Part shown: positions 10,126-19,378 of the stretch, piece by piece
How positions within the stretch are numbered: the first letter of the stretch is position 1
How the letters are laid out: each line of letters opens with the position of its first letter
NCBI GenBank assembly: GCA_963816985.1
Contig: CAWFMF010000004.1
Coordinates: forward strand, 1,054,001 to 1,118,000
Direction: 5' to 3'
DNA from: JAIVJM01 sp963816985
GTDB taxonomy: Bacteria > Acidobacteriota > Blastocatellia > Pyrinomonadales > Pyrinomonadaceae
DNA: 64,000 nucleotides
Program-made: the position numbers and the translations under genes
Notes under the pieces: generated by a model
Told to the model about the DNA's origin: nothing
Seen by the model: only the letters and a program-made list of their open reading frames with translations
Database searches by the model: none

Positions 10126-11156
10126 TTCCCGCCCATCTTGACGGGAATCTTTATCTGCTGGCCGCCGCGCACGAGCACAACGTCAACGACGCTATCGGGC
10201 AGGGCCTCGTAGATGCGCAGGCGGAGGTCGCCCGGCGTGCTCACGTCCTTGCCGCCGAAGTTCATGATGATGTCGCCCTCGCGCAGGCCCGCGATGTAGC
10301 CGGGCCGGTTCTTCTGCACGTCGCCTAACTCGACGCCGTGCGTGTTCGTGCTCGGCACGTGGACGCGCTGCATGTCGTTGACGCCGAGGAGGCCGCGCCC
10401 TTCGGGACGCTCGGCGAGCGTGTCGCGGAAGTCGCGGTCGGAGGTGGTCGTGAGCGTCGTCTTGCCCGTCACGCCGTCGCGCCGGAAGTTGACCTCGACG
10501 GGCTTGCCGACGGGCGTGGCCTCGACGGCCTTCCTCAGCGCGCGCTCGTTCGGGATGGATTTGCCGTCCCAGCCCGTGATGACATCGCCGCCGCGCAGGC
10601 CCGCGCGTTCGAGCGAAGTGTTCGAAGTCCTGAGACCCTCGATGAACGCGCCGCCGCCGTCGGCGGTGTCGAAGCCGTCAACTTCGAGGTACGACTTCGC
10701 CGGGGCCGGCCCCTCAGTCCCGTCGCCCTCGCGCCAACCGCGCATGCCGTTCATGATGACGCCGCCCGCCGTCAGGACGGCGAGCACGAGCACCATCCAC
10801 AGCACCCAACTGTTGCCCGAACGACGCAAAGAGCACCAGAGCGAGCGCGGCTTGGTCGCCTCCAAGGGCTGCATCAGAGGCACGGGAGCCATCGCGCCCC
10901 ACGGGCCGGGCGCGCCCGCCTGCTGCGCCGACGACGCCGCGCCCGGCGCGGGCTTCAAGCCGGTCGGCATCGTCCCGTCGAAGCGGCGCGTCTCGGCGTA
11001 CTCCTCGACGCCTTCGCCCAGACGGTAGCCGCAGTGGCGGCAGAAGCGGAGGCCCGCCGTCAGCACCGAACGGCAACTGGGACATTCGACAGTACCCGTC
11101 GGGCCTTCGGCACGCATCTCAGCTTCTCTGTGGTCAGTTTGCATGGCGTTCAACAT
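10122..11156 (-). CDS. Zinc-ribbon, membrane-anchored protein with two PDZ domains
   Basis: 344 aa. In order: zinc ribbon (CPSCRS...CRHCG, residues 24-42), a Pro/Ala-rich linker, one transmembrane helix (WVLWMVLVLAVLTAGGVIM, about 120-138), then two PDZ domains (LERAGLRGGDVITGWDG and PGYIAGLREGDIIMNFGG). No protease domain is attached, so it is likely an extracytoplasmic adaptor that binds protein C-termini. Several in-frame ATGs exist (11156, 11144, 11117); the last has AGAGAAG upstream, so the true start may be shorter. Confidence 0.75.
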   Translation of the reverse strand: MLNAMQTDHREAEMRAEGPTGTVECPSCRSVLTAGLRFCRHCGYRLGEGVEEYAETRRFDGTMPTGLKPAPGAASSAQQAGAPGPWGAMAPVPLMQPLEATKPRSLWCSLRRSGNSWVLWMVLVLAVLTAGGVIMNGMRGWREGDGTEGPAPAKSYLEVDGFDTADGGGAFIEGLRTSNTSLERAGLRGGDVITGWDGKSIPNERALRKAVEATPVGKPVEVNFRRDGVTGKTTLTTTSDRDFRDTLAERPEGRGLLGVNDMQRVHVPSTNTHGVELGDVQKNRPGYIAGLREGDIIMNFGGKDVSTPGDLRLRIYEALPDSVVDVVLVRGGQQIKIPVKMGGN

Positions 11157-11405
11157 TTTAGCTCAAGTAGACGCTTTTGCGGACTCGAAAAGCGACGCAT
11201 GTATCGAATATTACGTCTGATGGAGCACCACAGTTGCATCCGGTTTGCGCGCCCCGCGTGCCCCGGCCCGGCGGGTTAAGTCACGCCAACCACTCAAGAT
11301 TGCCGCCCCGCGTGCCCCTTATTCACGTTTCCGTGAGGCCGCGCGGCACGGCGCGTGCTATGTTCATTGAAGCACACGAACCTTCGGCCCCGAAAGGAAA
11401 ACCCA

Positions 11406-11624
11406 GTGGAAGTCACCAAAGCCCTGTCCGCTCTACAGCCGCTCTACCGCAAAGATAACGTGGAAATCGTGACCGAGGACGGCACGCGCGTTCGCGGCGT
11501 CGTCCGCAGCATGAAGACCACGCAGGCGCTCACCACGCCGAGCGTGAAGATAGAAAGGCCCGACGGCGAGATCGTCAAAATCCCATTCAACACCATCGCC
11601 GAAATCATTGACCATAACCAGTAG
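11406..11624 (+). CDS. Small conserved-looking beta-rich protein, possibly LSm/SH3-like
   Basis: 72 aa from a GTG start with AAAGGA about seven bases upstream. A longer upstream frame lacks such a site. The core VEIVTEDGTRVRGVVRSMK, then VKIERPDGEIVKIPF and IAEIIDHNQ, predicts a short helix followed by about five beta strands. This order resembles Hfq/LSm or small SH3-barrel RNA-binding proteins. Resemblance is in pattern only. The stop codon lies in the arm of the hairpin that follows. Confidence 0.6.
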   Translation: MEVTKALSALQPLYRKDNVEIVTEDGTRVRGVVRSMKTTQALTTPSVKIERPDGEIVKIPFNTIAEIIDHNQ

Positions 11625-11715
11625 ACAGTTTTCAGTTTTCAGTTTTCAGTTCTGGAATCTCAAATCTCAAATGCCGGAAGCTAAAACTGAAAACTGTCTA
11701 CTGAAAACTGAAAAC
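11621..11715. repeat. Heptamer-built hairpin between the small LSm-like gene and the cupin gene
   Basis: Left arm: four repeats of the 7-mer CAGTTTT (11621-11649). Right arm: the complementary AAAACTG units (11683-11715). The perfect 15-base core pair includes the upstream TAG stop. The right arm ends only four bases before the cupin ATG at 11720, leaving no normal ribosome-binding site. Confidence 0.85.
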
Positions 11716-11719
11716 TATC

Positions 11720-12052
11720 ATGCTTGACCTCTCACAACTCCCCTGGCGCGCGACGCGGCACAGAGGCATTCACCTGCACGTGCTGCGGCGCGACGCGGAG
11801 ACCGGCGACGCGACCGTCCTCATCCGCATGGAGCCCGGCTGCTCGTACCCCGCGCACCGGCACCGTGGCGTCGAGGAGGTCTTTATCCTTCAGGGCGGCT
11901 ACCTCGACTCGGCGGGCACGCACCGCGCGGGCGACTACGTGCTCAACGCCGCCGACTCCGCGCACCACCCCGTGGCCCTCGAAGACCCCGCCGAAGACTG
12001 CGTCATGCTCGCCTTCGCCCACGGCGGCATCGAAATCCTGCAAAAGCCTTAA
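11720..12052 (+). CDS. Cupin-domain protein (ChrR-like)
   Basis: 110 aa single cupin. Motif 1 is CSYPAHRHRGVEEVFILQGG, giving two His and one Glu metal ligand. Motif 2 is around GDYVLNAADSAHHPV, with the fourth histidine. It resembles the cupin domain of ChrR anti-sigma factors, but the N-terminal zinc-binding anti-sigma part is absent. It may be a stand-alone metal-dependent sensor or enzyme. The ATG directly follows a long hairpin without a Shine-Dalgarno sequence. Confidence 0.78.
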   Translation: MLDLSQLPWRATRHRGIHLHVLRRDAETGDATVLIRMEPGCSYPAHRHRGVEEVFILQGGYLDSAGTHRAGDYVLNAADSAHHPVALEDPAEDCVMLAFAHGGIEILQKP

Positions 12053-12132
12053 CATCGTCAAACGTCAGTTGTGCATCTTAAGTGAGCCGTCGCCGACGCG
12101 GGGCGTGACCGCTCGGCGACGCCGACTAACTT

Positions 12133-12160
12133 CGATTTACGATTGACGATTCACGATTTA
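12133..12160. repeat. Four tandem heptamers (CGATTNA type)
   Basis: CGATTTA, CGATTGA, CGATTCA and CGATTTA lie head to tail, 7 bases each, in the gap between the cupin and the next gene. Unlike the other heptamer loci no long complementary arm is seen. Confidence 0.8.
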
Positions 12161-12215
12161 CGGGTGTTATAGTATCCCGCGTCAGCCCGTGATGTCGGGC
12201 GGGAGAAGAGTTTTA

Positions 12216-12860
12216 ATGATGACGTTTGAAGATTTCGGAGCGCGCGTGGCGAGCGTCTGGCAGGGCCTCAGGCCCTCGACGCGGAGCCTCGTCGAGCGCG
12301 CACTGACGAACGTGCCGTCGCTGAACGCGGCGGCCATGACGACGGCGAGGAAGGCGCGGCCCGATTCCGTCTACGACGCGCGTTCCGAGTGGGAGCTGAG
12401 CCGCCTGCTGGCCGCGCTCGACGAGCGCGCCGCCGAGAAGGGCTCGACGATTCTGAGCGTCGAGCAGGCGCGCGAGCTTTCGCGCATGGCCGAGACGTGC
12501 GCCGCCGTCCTCCACTTCGAGGCACGCTCGGCGGAGGTCTTCGCCCAACTCCTTGAGCGCGCGCTCCGCTCGCACGACTACGCCCGCGTGGACGAGCTGG
12601 CGGGGACGATTTCATCCCGGCTCGCACCGTCCGAGGTCTGCGAGATGGCCCGCAACCCGCACCCGGCGGTGCGTGCCATCGCCAACGAAGCCCTTCTGCA
12701 AGCGCCGACCGGCGTCCTCATCGCCCTGCTCGGCGACCCCGTGGACGCCGAGATTGCGCGCTGCGCCCTCGAAGGTCAGGCCGACGAGTACGAGTCGGAG
12801 GAAGCGCGCTGGATCGTCAACGCACTCGACCAAGCCGACGCCTCGGAAGACGACATCTAA
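12216..12860 (+). CDS. Hypothetical alpha-helical protein
   Basis: 214 aa. The start is one of two adjacent ATGs (12216/12219) six bases after GGGAGAAGAG. The sequence is helical throughout, and the C-terminal half (PHPAVRAIANEALLQAPTG, DPVDAEIARCALEGQADEY) has HEAT-like helix pairs. It recalls the larger protein at 24537-25745 in its wording of repeats, but no family is recognised. It faces ispH across a heptamer hairpin. Confidence 0.6.
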   Translation: MMTFEDFGARVASVWQGLRPSTRSLVERALTNVPSLNAAAMTTARKARPDSVYDARSEWELSRLLAALDERAAEKGSTILSVEQARELSRMAETCAAVLHFEARSAEVFAQLLERALRSHDYARVDELAGTISSRLAPSEVCEMARNPHPAVRAIANEALLQAPTGVLIALLGDPVDAEIARCALEGQADEYESEEARWIVNALDQADASEDDI

Positions 12861-12951
12861 AGAAGGCAAAAGTAAAAAGGTAAAAGGCAAAAGGGAAGAG
12901 GATTCAACATCTCTTCCCTTTTGCCTTTTACCTTTTTACTTTTGCCTTCTT
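12861..12951. repeat. Heptamer-built inverted repeat between convergent genes
   Basis: Arms 12861-12900 and 12911-12951 are near-perfect complements of about 40 bases made of AAAAGGC/AAAAGTA/AAAAGGT 7-mers. The sequence is closely related to the hairpin at 2245-2336. It covers the ispH stop (12950-12952) and starts right after the stop of the gene at 12216, so it probably terminates both. Confidence 0.88.
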
Positions 12952-13804
12952 AAGCTTCCTGCTCCGCGCCGATTTCTCGGAGGCGCGCGACGACGCGTTT
13001 GATGAGCCATTCGGGCGTCGAGGCCCCGGCGGTGACGCCGACGCGCGCCGCGCCGCGCAGGTCTGCGGGGTTAATCTCTTCCGGCGTCTCGATGAGGTGG
13101 CTGCGCTCGCACTGCTCGCGGCAGACCGAAAGCAGCTTGATGCTGTTCGAAGAGTGCTTGCCGCCGATGATGTAGAAGACTTCGACGTGTCCGGCGAGGG
13201 CGCGCGCCGCGTCCTGCCGGTCGCGCGTCGCCGAGCAGATGGTGTTGACGACTTGCGGCTCGGAGTCGGCGCGTTTACGGACGGCCTCGGCGGCTGCGAG
13301 GAAGGTGTCGAGCTTGATGGTCGTCTGCGAGACGACGAGCGGCGCGTGGAGCATTGGAAGATTTGCGACCTCGCTCGCGTCGCGGACGACGTGTGCGTTG
13401 GCGGGCGCGTAGCCGACGACGCCGATCATCTCCGGGTGGTCGGGGTTGCCGACGACGACCACGTCGCGCCCCTGCTCGGCGGCACGCTCGGCGAGCTTCT
13501 GGACTTTGGTGACGAACGGGCAGGTCGCGTCCACGACCTTCTCGGCCCTCGCTTCGAGGTCGCGCTGCACCTGCGGCGTGACGCCGTGCGCGCGGATGAC
13601 CGCCGTCACCCCGGCCCCGATCTCTTCGGGCGTGTTGACGGTGCGGACGCCTTCGGTTTCGAGCCTCTCGGTCTCCTGCGTGTTGTGGATGAGCGGCCCC
13701 AGAGTCCGCACGGTCGCGCCCTCCGAGAGCGCGCCCTCGACCATCTCGACGGCGCGCTCGACGCCGAAACAGAAGCCGTACTCTTCGGCCAAAAGAACCT
13801 GCAT
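12950..13804 (-). CDS. ispH: 4-hydroxy-3-methylbut-2-enyl diphosphate reductase
   Basis: 284 aa, full length. It catalyses the last step of the MEP pathway, reducing HMBPP to IPP and DMAPP with a [4Fe-4S] cluster. The cluster cysteines are visible at Cys12 (YGFCFGV), Cys95 (DATCPFV) and Cys190 (NTICSAT). The substrate-binding histidines lie in GPLIHN (His40), RAHG (His73) and NPDHPE (His123). AAGGGG precedes the ATG. It indicates isoprenoid synthesis by the non-mevalonate route. Confidence 0.97.
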   Translation of the reverse strand: MQVLLAEEYGFCFGVERAVEMVEGALSEGATVRTLGPLIHNTQETERLETEGVRTVNTPEEIGAGVTAVIRAHGVTPQVQRDLEARAEKVVDATCPFVTKVQKLAERAAEQGRDVVVVGNPDHPEMIGVVGYAPANAHVVRDASEVANLPMLHAPLVVSQTTIKLDTFLAAAEAVRKRADSEPQVVNTICSATRDRQDAARALAGHVEVFYIIGGKHSSNSIKLLSVCREQCERSHLIETPEEINPADLRGAARVGVTAGASTPEWLIKRVVARLREIGAEQEA

Positions 13805-13820
13805 CCGAATCCCCTTCTCG

Positions 13821-13900
13821 ATTTTGGAATTTAGATTTTAGATTGCCGATTGAAAGACAACTTGCTTCTCATCAATCCAAAATCGCAAATCCAAAATCCT
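13821..13900. repeat. Heptamer-rich imperfect hairpin
   Basis: ATTTTGGAATTTAGATTTTAGATT-type units (13821-13852) face ATCCAAAATCGCAAATCC-type units (13874-13900). It lies between the small gene at 13900-14163 and ispH, both on the minus strand. Confidence 0.7.
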
Positions 13901-14163
13901 TACAGTTCCGTCACCGGCGGCGGCGCGGCGGGCCTTCGCCGCCACTCCTCGCGGAGTCGTTCGGCGGCGGCGAGGCTCTCGTCAATCTTCGCGATGCTCC
14001 GCTCGGCGCACCAGCGCACGCCGCCCCAAAAGTTTTTCTCCACCTCGCCGAGCCTCTCGGCCACGTCGCGCGGGAGGACGGCGAAGGACGCGTCGCACAA
14101 AAAGCGCAAAGCATCGCACACAGGGTTGCCCGTCTCGTACCGTGAATTATTCGTGTCTGCCAT
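13900..14163 (-). CDS. Small hypothetical protein
   Basis: 87 aa with a strong Shine-Dalgarno (AAGGAGG) before the ATG, which supports real translation. It is mostly helical, with three Cys residues (VCDALRFLCDAS, RWCAERS) and a Pro-rich tail. No family is recognised. It is transcribed towards ispH, separated from it by a hairpin. Confidence 0.55.
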   Translation of the reverse strand: MADTNNSRYETGNPVCDALRFLCDASFAVLPRDVAERLGEVEKNFWGGVRWCAERSIAKIDESLAAAERLREEWRRRPAAPPPVTEL

Positions 14164-14260
14164 TATTTCGAAACCTCCTTAGACAAACTGTACGGACAAA
14201 GGCCCCGCCGCGTTCCAAGCCCTCACATCTTAACACACGGCCCCGGTGCGACGGAGCGAG

Positions 14261-14336
14261 GTCAGAACCGCGAGCGGTAGCGAGCAGGTTGACAATAACT
14301 AAGCTCAACCCGCTCGCTACCGCTCGCGGTTCTGAC
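14261..14336. repeat. Inverted repeat, GAACCGC-CGGTAGCG family
   Basis: GTCAGAACCGCGAGCGGTAG at 14261-14280 and its complement ending at 14336 form a long hairpin nine bases after the helicase stop codon in its direction. Related copies are at 45654-45729 and 63421-63494. Probably a terminator or repeat element. Confidence 0.8.
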
Positions 14337-14344
14337 CTGTTGAT

Positions 14345-17257
14345 TCAGATGATTGCTTCCTCGCGCACGGGCTCGCGCAGGATGGCGGCGGCGGCTTGGG
14401 CGGCGATGCGTGCGGCTTCGGGGTGCGAGTCTAGGAGGCCGCTGATTTGGAGGAGCGATTCGCCCGTGCGCGAGAGCATGCGGAAGAGGTCGCCTTCCTC
14501 GGCTCGCGTCTGTCGGACGAGCGCGGCCCACTCCAGCCCGGAGGCCCAGCGGGCGGCGGTGGCGGCGGCGGAGAAGTTGATTTCGGGCGCGGGGTCTATG
14601 TCCTGCCGCCACTCGACGCTCGCCACGTCGTAGGCCACGCGGTCGAACTGTCCGAGGGCGGTGATGAGCGCGTCGTCCAGTTCAAGCTCTCCGTAGTCGC
14701 GCTCGGAGTCGGCGGCGAGCGCGGCCATCAGACCGGCGGCGCGCGTCGCGTCGAGCGAGGCGAAGAGGCCGCGCTCAATGGCTTCGCCGACGAGGAGCGG
14801 GCGGTCGAGGCGGAGGTCTGCGAGCCACTGGCCGCGCTCGGTGACGCGCTCGGCGAAGAAGTCGAGGTAGCCGAAGTGATGAAGCACGCGCGCGCGCCGT
14901 TCGAAGGGCTGCCAGACCTCGCCGCGCATGGCCTCGATGCGACGCTCCATGCGCTCGACCGTCTCGGCCTCCTGCATGACCGACCACATCGCCTCCTCGC
15001 AACGCGCGCGCTCTTTGCCGTCGCCGCCCGTCGTCGCCGAGAGCTTGTCCATCAAGTCGTTAATCAACTCGACGGCCTCTTCGGCGGGCGCACGCGCGTC
15101 GCGCAGGCGAGGCTCGCGCAGCAAAGTCGCACGGCCCGCCTTCACGTTCTCGAAGGCGCTCTCGCGCCCCTCCTCTTTGAGCGGGTACTTCTCTTCGAAA
15201 ATCCTGCCGACGCGTTCGAGCGCGAGCGAGGCACGGCGACCGTCTTCGCGCACGCCGACTAAACCTTCTCCCCTCCGCTCGGTGACGAAGACGAGGCGGC
15301 TGCTACCGCGACCGATGCCGACGACGCGACCGGGCAAGACCTCCTTGTCGAGCCACCGCACGTATGTCTCGGCGCGCGTCTGCGGCGCGCCTTCCAAGAG
15401 ACGCGAGCGCGCGCTCGCCAGACGCTCCAGCCCACGCACAATCTCCGGCGGCAAGTCGCAACCGGCGGCGGCCAGCTTCTCTTTCATCCGCCGCTCGGCC
15501 CCCATTCGTTCGCGTTCGAGATGCGCGAGGTCTTCCACCGCGTCGCGGCGCGCGAAACTCCGCTCGGCGATGTCGCGCACCTGCGCGAAAGTGCCGTAAG
15601 CGTCGAGCAGATTAAGGAGCGTCGTGTAGGTCGCGCGGAACTGACTTTCGAGTGGGTCGGGCGGGGCGTGGAGGAGCGTCGCCAACTTCTGCGGATTCTG
15701 GTGCATCCCCGGCGCGGCGACGATGAAGCCCACGCGGTCGCGGCCTCTCCTTCCTGCTCGCCCCGTCATCTGCTGCAACTCCGAGGCGGTCAGCGGTCGC
15801 CAGCCGTTGCCGGTGCGCACGTCTATATTTTCGAGGACGACCGTTCGCGCCGGGAAGTCCACGCCCGCCGCCACGGTCGCCGTCGCAAAAATCGAGTCGA
15901 GGAGCCCCGCGCTCATCAGACGCTCAATCGCCAACTTCCAAGCGGGAAGGTGTCCCGCGTGGTGCGAGGCGACGCCGCCGCGCAAGACCATGTCCCAGTG
16001 GCGGTGGCGTCGCACCTCCGGATACTGCTCGACGAGTTCCTCAAGGATGGCGCGTCGCGCCTCGCGCCGTCCCGCATCATCGCTCCCGCGTCGAGGGGCG
16101 AAGGCGGCTTCGGCGGCGGCCTCGTCGCAACGCCTGCGCGTCGGCAGAAAGACGATTGAGGGCAGGAGGTCGTAAGAGCCGAGCGCGGCCAGAAGGATTG
16201 AAGGCGGCATCTCCGGCATCCCCGCGCGCCGCTGCTGCGGAGCGCCGCCGAAGCGACCACCGCCGCCGCGCCTTTGCGGCGACTGACGCTCGCTCCGCGC
16301 CGTCTGCACGAAGCGCGCGATTTCGTTATTGAAGCGGCCCTCTTCGTCGAAGAGCGGCGAGAGCCCTCCGTCCGGAAAGAGGAACGCGGCGCGCAAGGGG
16401 ACGGGCCGCGCGCCCGGCCTTGAGACGACGCGCACTTTTGTCCCGCGCACTTCCGCAATCCAGTCGGCGAACTCTTCCGCACGGCCCACCGTCGCCGAGA
16501 GCAGGAGCAGTCGGACGCGCGGCGGCGTTAGGAGTATCGCTTCTTCCCAGACGTGGCCGCGCTCGCGGTCGGCGAGGTAGTGCGCTTCGTCGAGGATGAG
16601 GAGATCGGCGTTGACCTGCTCGCCGCCGCGCAAAGCGTCGAAGAGCTGGTTGCGGTAGACCTCGGTCGTGCCGACGATGAGCGGCGCGTCCGAGCGTTCC
16701 TTGCGGTCGCCGGTCAGGATGCCGACCGAGGCCGGGCCGAACTCGGCGGTGAACTCGTGATACTTCGAGTTGGTCAGAGCCTTCAGCGGACTCGTGTACC
16801 ACGCGCGTTTCCCGGCGGCGAGGAGGCGTCGAATCTCTTCGCGCGCGATCCACGTCTTGCCGCTGCCCGTCGGCGCGGTGACGAGCACGTCTTCGTGTTC
16901 GAGTGCGGCGAGGGCTTCGAGTTGGAAGGGGTCGGGTTTGAACGGCGTGGGCGCGGGTGCGCCGAGCCCTTCGAGCAGTTGCCGCAAGGGGCGCGAGCGG
17001 CCCGCGCGTGCGGCGAGTCGCGTGGCGTCCTCGACCGCTGAAGACGACGCGGGCTGTCTCTTCTGCGGCCCGCCCGGACGGCGCGCGGGGCCGCCCGTGC
17101 GGCGCGGCGTCTCTCCCGTGCGGCCCGGCGTCTCGCCTTGCCCTCCACGAGCGCCCTCGTCACTGCCCGTCGAGCCGTCTTCGCGCCGCCGCTTCTTCAA
17201 GCCGCCGCGCGAGCCCCGACGGGGGCCGCCTCCGCCACCTCTCCCTGCACGCGCCAT
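14345..17257 (-). CDS. Ski2-like DExH-box RNA helicase
   Basis: 970 aa. An Arg/Gly/Pro-rich disordered N-terminus (about 1-85) precedes the two RecA domains: Q-like region FQLEALAAL, Walker A APTGSGKT, SPLKALTNSK, Walker B DEAHYL, SAT motif LLLLSATVG, and motif VI QMTGRAGRRGRD. The long C-terminal region (600-970) matches the helical/rRNA-processing-arch part of Ski2/Mtr4-like helicases. It probably unwinds structured RNA for decay or processing. About 45 bases within 15.9-16.4 kb encode a Gly/Arg-rich insert (RRGGGGRFGGAPQQRR) inside domain 1, likely a loop. It is monocistronic, with hairpins downstream. Confidence 0.88.
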   Translation of the reverse strand: MARAGRGGGGGPRRGSRGGLKKRRREDGSTGSDEGARGGQGETPGRTGETPRRTGGPARRPGGPQKRQPASSSAVEDATRLAARAGRSRPLRQLLEGLGAPAPTPFKPDPFQLEALAALEHEDVLVTAPTGSGKTWIAREEIRRLLAAGKRAWYTSPLKALTNSKYHEFTAEFGPASVGILTGDRKERSDAPLIVGTTEVYRNQLFDALRGGEQVNADLLILDEAHYLADRERGHVWEEAILLTPPRVRLLLLSATVGRAEEFADWIAEVRGTKVRVVSRPGARPVPLRAAFLFPDGGLSPLFDEEGRFNNEIARFVQTARSERQSPQRRGGGGRFGGAPQQRRAGMPEMPPSILLAALGSYDLLPSIVFLPTRRRCDEAAAEAAFAPRRGSDDAGRREARRAILEELVEQYPEVRRHRHWDMVLRGGVASHHAGHLPAWKLAIERLMSAGLLDSIFATATVAAGVDFPARTVVLENIDVRTGNGWRPLTASELQQMTGRAGRRGRDRVGFIVAAPGMHQNPQKLATLLHAPPDPLESQFRATYTTLLNLLDAYGTFAQVRDIAERSFARRDAVEDLAHLERERMGAERRMKEKLAAAGCDLPPEIVRGLERLASARSRLLEGAPQTRAETYVRWLDKEVLPGRVVGIGRGSSRLVFVTERRGEGLVGVREDGRRASLALERVGRIFEEKYPLKEEGRESAFENVKAGRATLLREPRLRDARAPAEEAVELINDLMDKLSATTGGDGKERARCEEAMWSVMQEAETVERMERRIEAMRGEVWQPFERRARVLHHFGYLDFFAERVTERGQWLADLRLDRPLLVGEAIERGLFASLDATRAAGLMAALAADSERDYGELELDDALITALGQFDRVAYDVASVEWRQDIDPAPEINFSAAATAARWASGLEWAALVRQTRAEEGDLFRMLSRTGESLLQISGLLDSHPEAARIAAQAAAAILREPVREEAII

Positions 17258-17411
17258 AGTGCTCGCATTCTACCCCACGAACTTTGTCTAAAGCCCCTTC
17301 GTAGTGGTAACTTTTGTGTGGCAATTCGCAACTCCCGGCGGGGGTTAAGCGTCTAAGTCTTTTGGATTTGCACGCTCCGGCGGGGGGCGAGCCGGGCAGG
17401 ATTCGAGCGTT

Positions 17412-18458
17412 ATGGCGGAACTTTTCGACAGATTCGCGGTTGACCGCGTGCCGCGCTGGCCGTTGCTCTCGCGCCTCTTGGCGCTCTCGGTCGTGCTGCA
17501 CGGGCTCTTTTTCGTGGCCGTCGCCTACGTCCCGACGTTGCAGAGCATCTTCCACGTCGCGGGCTCCTGGGCCGGAGTCAAGTTCGTCGAGCGCGATTAC
17601 GACCGGACGCTCATCGGCCAGCGCGCGACAATCGTCAACATCAGTAAAGAGCCTTACCAGAAGCTCTACTACCCGACCGACTATTTCGGCGCGCCCGCCC
17701 TCCCCGAAGAGATGTTGGCCCCCGACGCGTTGGTCGTGCAGCAGGTGCAACCGCCGCCGCCGCCCGCGCCGATCATCATCCGACAGCCGCGCCAGCGACG
17801 CGCGAAGGCAGACCCGACGCCTTCGCCCGAAGCCGAGCCCAGTCCTTCGCCGACGCCCGAAGTCGCCGACGCCGAGAAGAAGGCCGAAGACGAGGAGTTG
17901 AACAAGATCGCGGCGGAGAACAAAACGCCGCGCCCTCCGTCCTCCGAGGATGTCAACATGCTCCCGCTCAAGGACGTGCTGAAGGACGCGAAGGGGATGC
18001 TGGCGAACGGCCAGCTCGATCTGAAGGACACCATCGAGGTCACGGTTGACGCCGACCGGCGCGAAGACGGCAAGCTCGAAAACGTCTTCTTCAAAGACCC
18101 GAAGGGCGACCCGGACGCGTACCTTCTGGCGCAGAAGCTTGTCACCGCGCTCAGCGAGAGCACCATCCTGCGCTTCCTCCCCGACACGCGCCACCTGACC
18201 ATGTCCGTCAAGCTCGACCAGCAGAACGTCGTCGTCACCGTCGTCACCGAGCCCGAAACGGAGGAGCGCGCCGAGCAGATGCGCAAGGGCTACAGCAGCA
18301 TCATCGGCGCGGCGAGCACCTTCAAGAAAGGGACGGACGAGGGCGAACTCCTCAACCACATGCAAGTCACGCGCGAGGGCAAGCAGGTCTCGATGAAGTT
18401 CGAGATGTCGCGCGAGCTGGCCGGGGCAATGCTCGCGAAGGTGAAGACGACCGAGTAA
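17412..18458 (+). CDS. TonB-like anchored protein with Pro-rich spacer, unknown C-terminal domain
   Basis: 348 aa. A short cytoplasmic N-terminus is followed by one membrane helix (LALSVVLHGLFFVAVAYVP, about 23-41). A periplasmic part with a Pro-rich stretch (PPPPPAPIII, TPSPEAEPSPSPTPE) follows, as in TonB. The C-terminal 190 residues are not a recognised TonB domain. They are paralogous to the next gene (ITVDADRREDGKLENV versus VVVEADRNEDGTVSNA; ARMRKGY-like and VSMKFEMSRELAGAML versus LVMNLDTSREAMGNIL). The two genes are 78 bases apart and probably form an operon upstream of secA. Function unknown. Confidence 0.65.
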   Translation: MAELFDRFAVDRVPRWPLLSRLLALSVVLHGLFFVAVAYVPTLQSIFHVAGSWAGVKFVERDYDRTLIGQRATIVNISKEPYQKLYYPTDYFGAPALPEEMLAPDALVVQQVQPPPPPAPIIIRQPRQRRAKADPTPSPEAEPSPSPTPEVADAEKKAEDEELNKIAAENKTPRPPSSEDVNMLPLKDVLKDAKGMLANGQLDLKDTIEVTVDADRREDGKLENVFFKDPKGDPDAYLLAQKLVTALSESTILRFLPDTRHLTMSVKLDQQNVVVTVVTEPETEERAEQMRKGYSSIIGAASTFKKGTDEGELLNHMQVTREGKQVSMKFEMSRELAGAMLAKVKTTE

Positions 18459-18536
18459 GAGATTTTTAAGGGCGGCGGTATAATCCGAGTCAGGGGCGGG
18501 CCGCGCGCGGAAGGCCGAGGCGGCGAAGTTCAAATC

Positions 18537-19268
18537 ATGGCGAATAACATTTCCGAAAAAATTGAAGGCGCGCGCGCGGCGCGCAAAAGTGCGCGGCGCA
18601 CGAATCAGCTCATCTACGTCTTCTTAGGCGTCTTCGTCCTCGGTGTCCTCCCCGTCCCGGCGGACGGTCTCGCCTTCGACTTCGACTCACTTCAGGCGCA
18701 GAAATCCGACGCGGGCGCGACGACGAACGGCGGGGCGCAGCAGAAGTCCGTCAAGGTCAACACCACGCCTTTCAAGGCCTTCCTCGCGCGCTCGAAGAAG
18801 CTCAAGGACGAGGGCAAGCTCGACCTCAGCCGACCGCGTGAGGTCGTCGTCGAGGCCGACCGCAACGAAGACGGCACGGTCTCGAACGCCGTCATCACGG
18901 GCGCGGACGCCTCCGACCCGAACTTCCGCAAGGTCGCGCAGGACTTCGTCGCGACCCTCAACGAGAGCCGCGCGCTGCACTTCCTCAACGGCGTCTCGCG
19001 CGTGCGGATGAACTTCGCGCTCGACGCCGAACGCTTCAAGCTCCTGAGCCACGCCGACGCCCCCACCGAGGCGCGGGCCACCGAGATGGCGCGCGGCTAC
19101 CGCACGCTCATCAACGTCGCGCGGCTCATGAAGCGCGGCGGCGACGACGAGGCCGTCGTCCTCAACAACATGAAGGTCTCCGCCAGCGGCAAGCAGCTCG
19201 TGATGAACCTCGACACGTCCCGCGAGGCGATGGGCAACATCCTCCTCAAGCAGATCACGCCGAACTAG
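18537..19268 (+). CDS. Hypothetical exported/anchored protein, paralogue of the preceding gene
   Basis: 243 aa. One hydrophobic helix near the N-terminus (LIYVFLGVFVLGVLPVPADG) acts as signal or anchor. The rest aligns by eye with the C-terminal domain of the gene at 17412: an EADRNEDG motif, then ATEMARGYRTLINVARLMKRG and the ending SASGKQLVMNLDTSREAMG. The Pro-rich spacer is missing. It looks like a tandem duplication that lost the TonB-like linker. No known family. Confidence 0.6.
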   Translation: MANNISEKIEGARAARKSARRTNQLIYVFLGVFVLGVLPVPADGLAFDFDSLQAQKSDAGATTNGGAQQKSVKVNTTPFKAFLARSKKLKDEGKLDLSRPREVVVEADRNEDGTVSNAVITGADASDPNFRKVAQDFVATLNESRALHFLNGVSRVRMNFALDAERFKLLSHADAPTEARATEMARGYRTLINVARLMKRGGDDEAVVLNNMKVSASGKQLVMNLDTSREAMGNILLKQITPN

Positions 19269-19378
19269 CGCGCCGGGGCCGCGAGCGACGGGCGCGCCCC
19301 GCGCCGCAAAATCGCTCGCTTGCCTCGCAGTTCCCCGCTCACATACAATCGCGCGTTGCGCTTATGCGCGCGAGTCGC

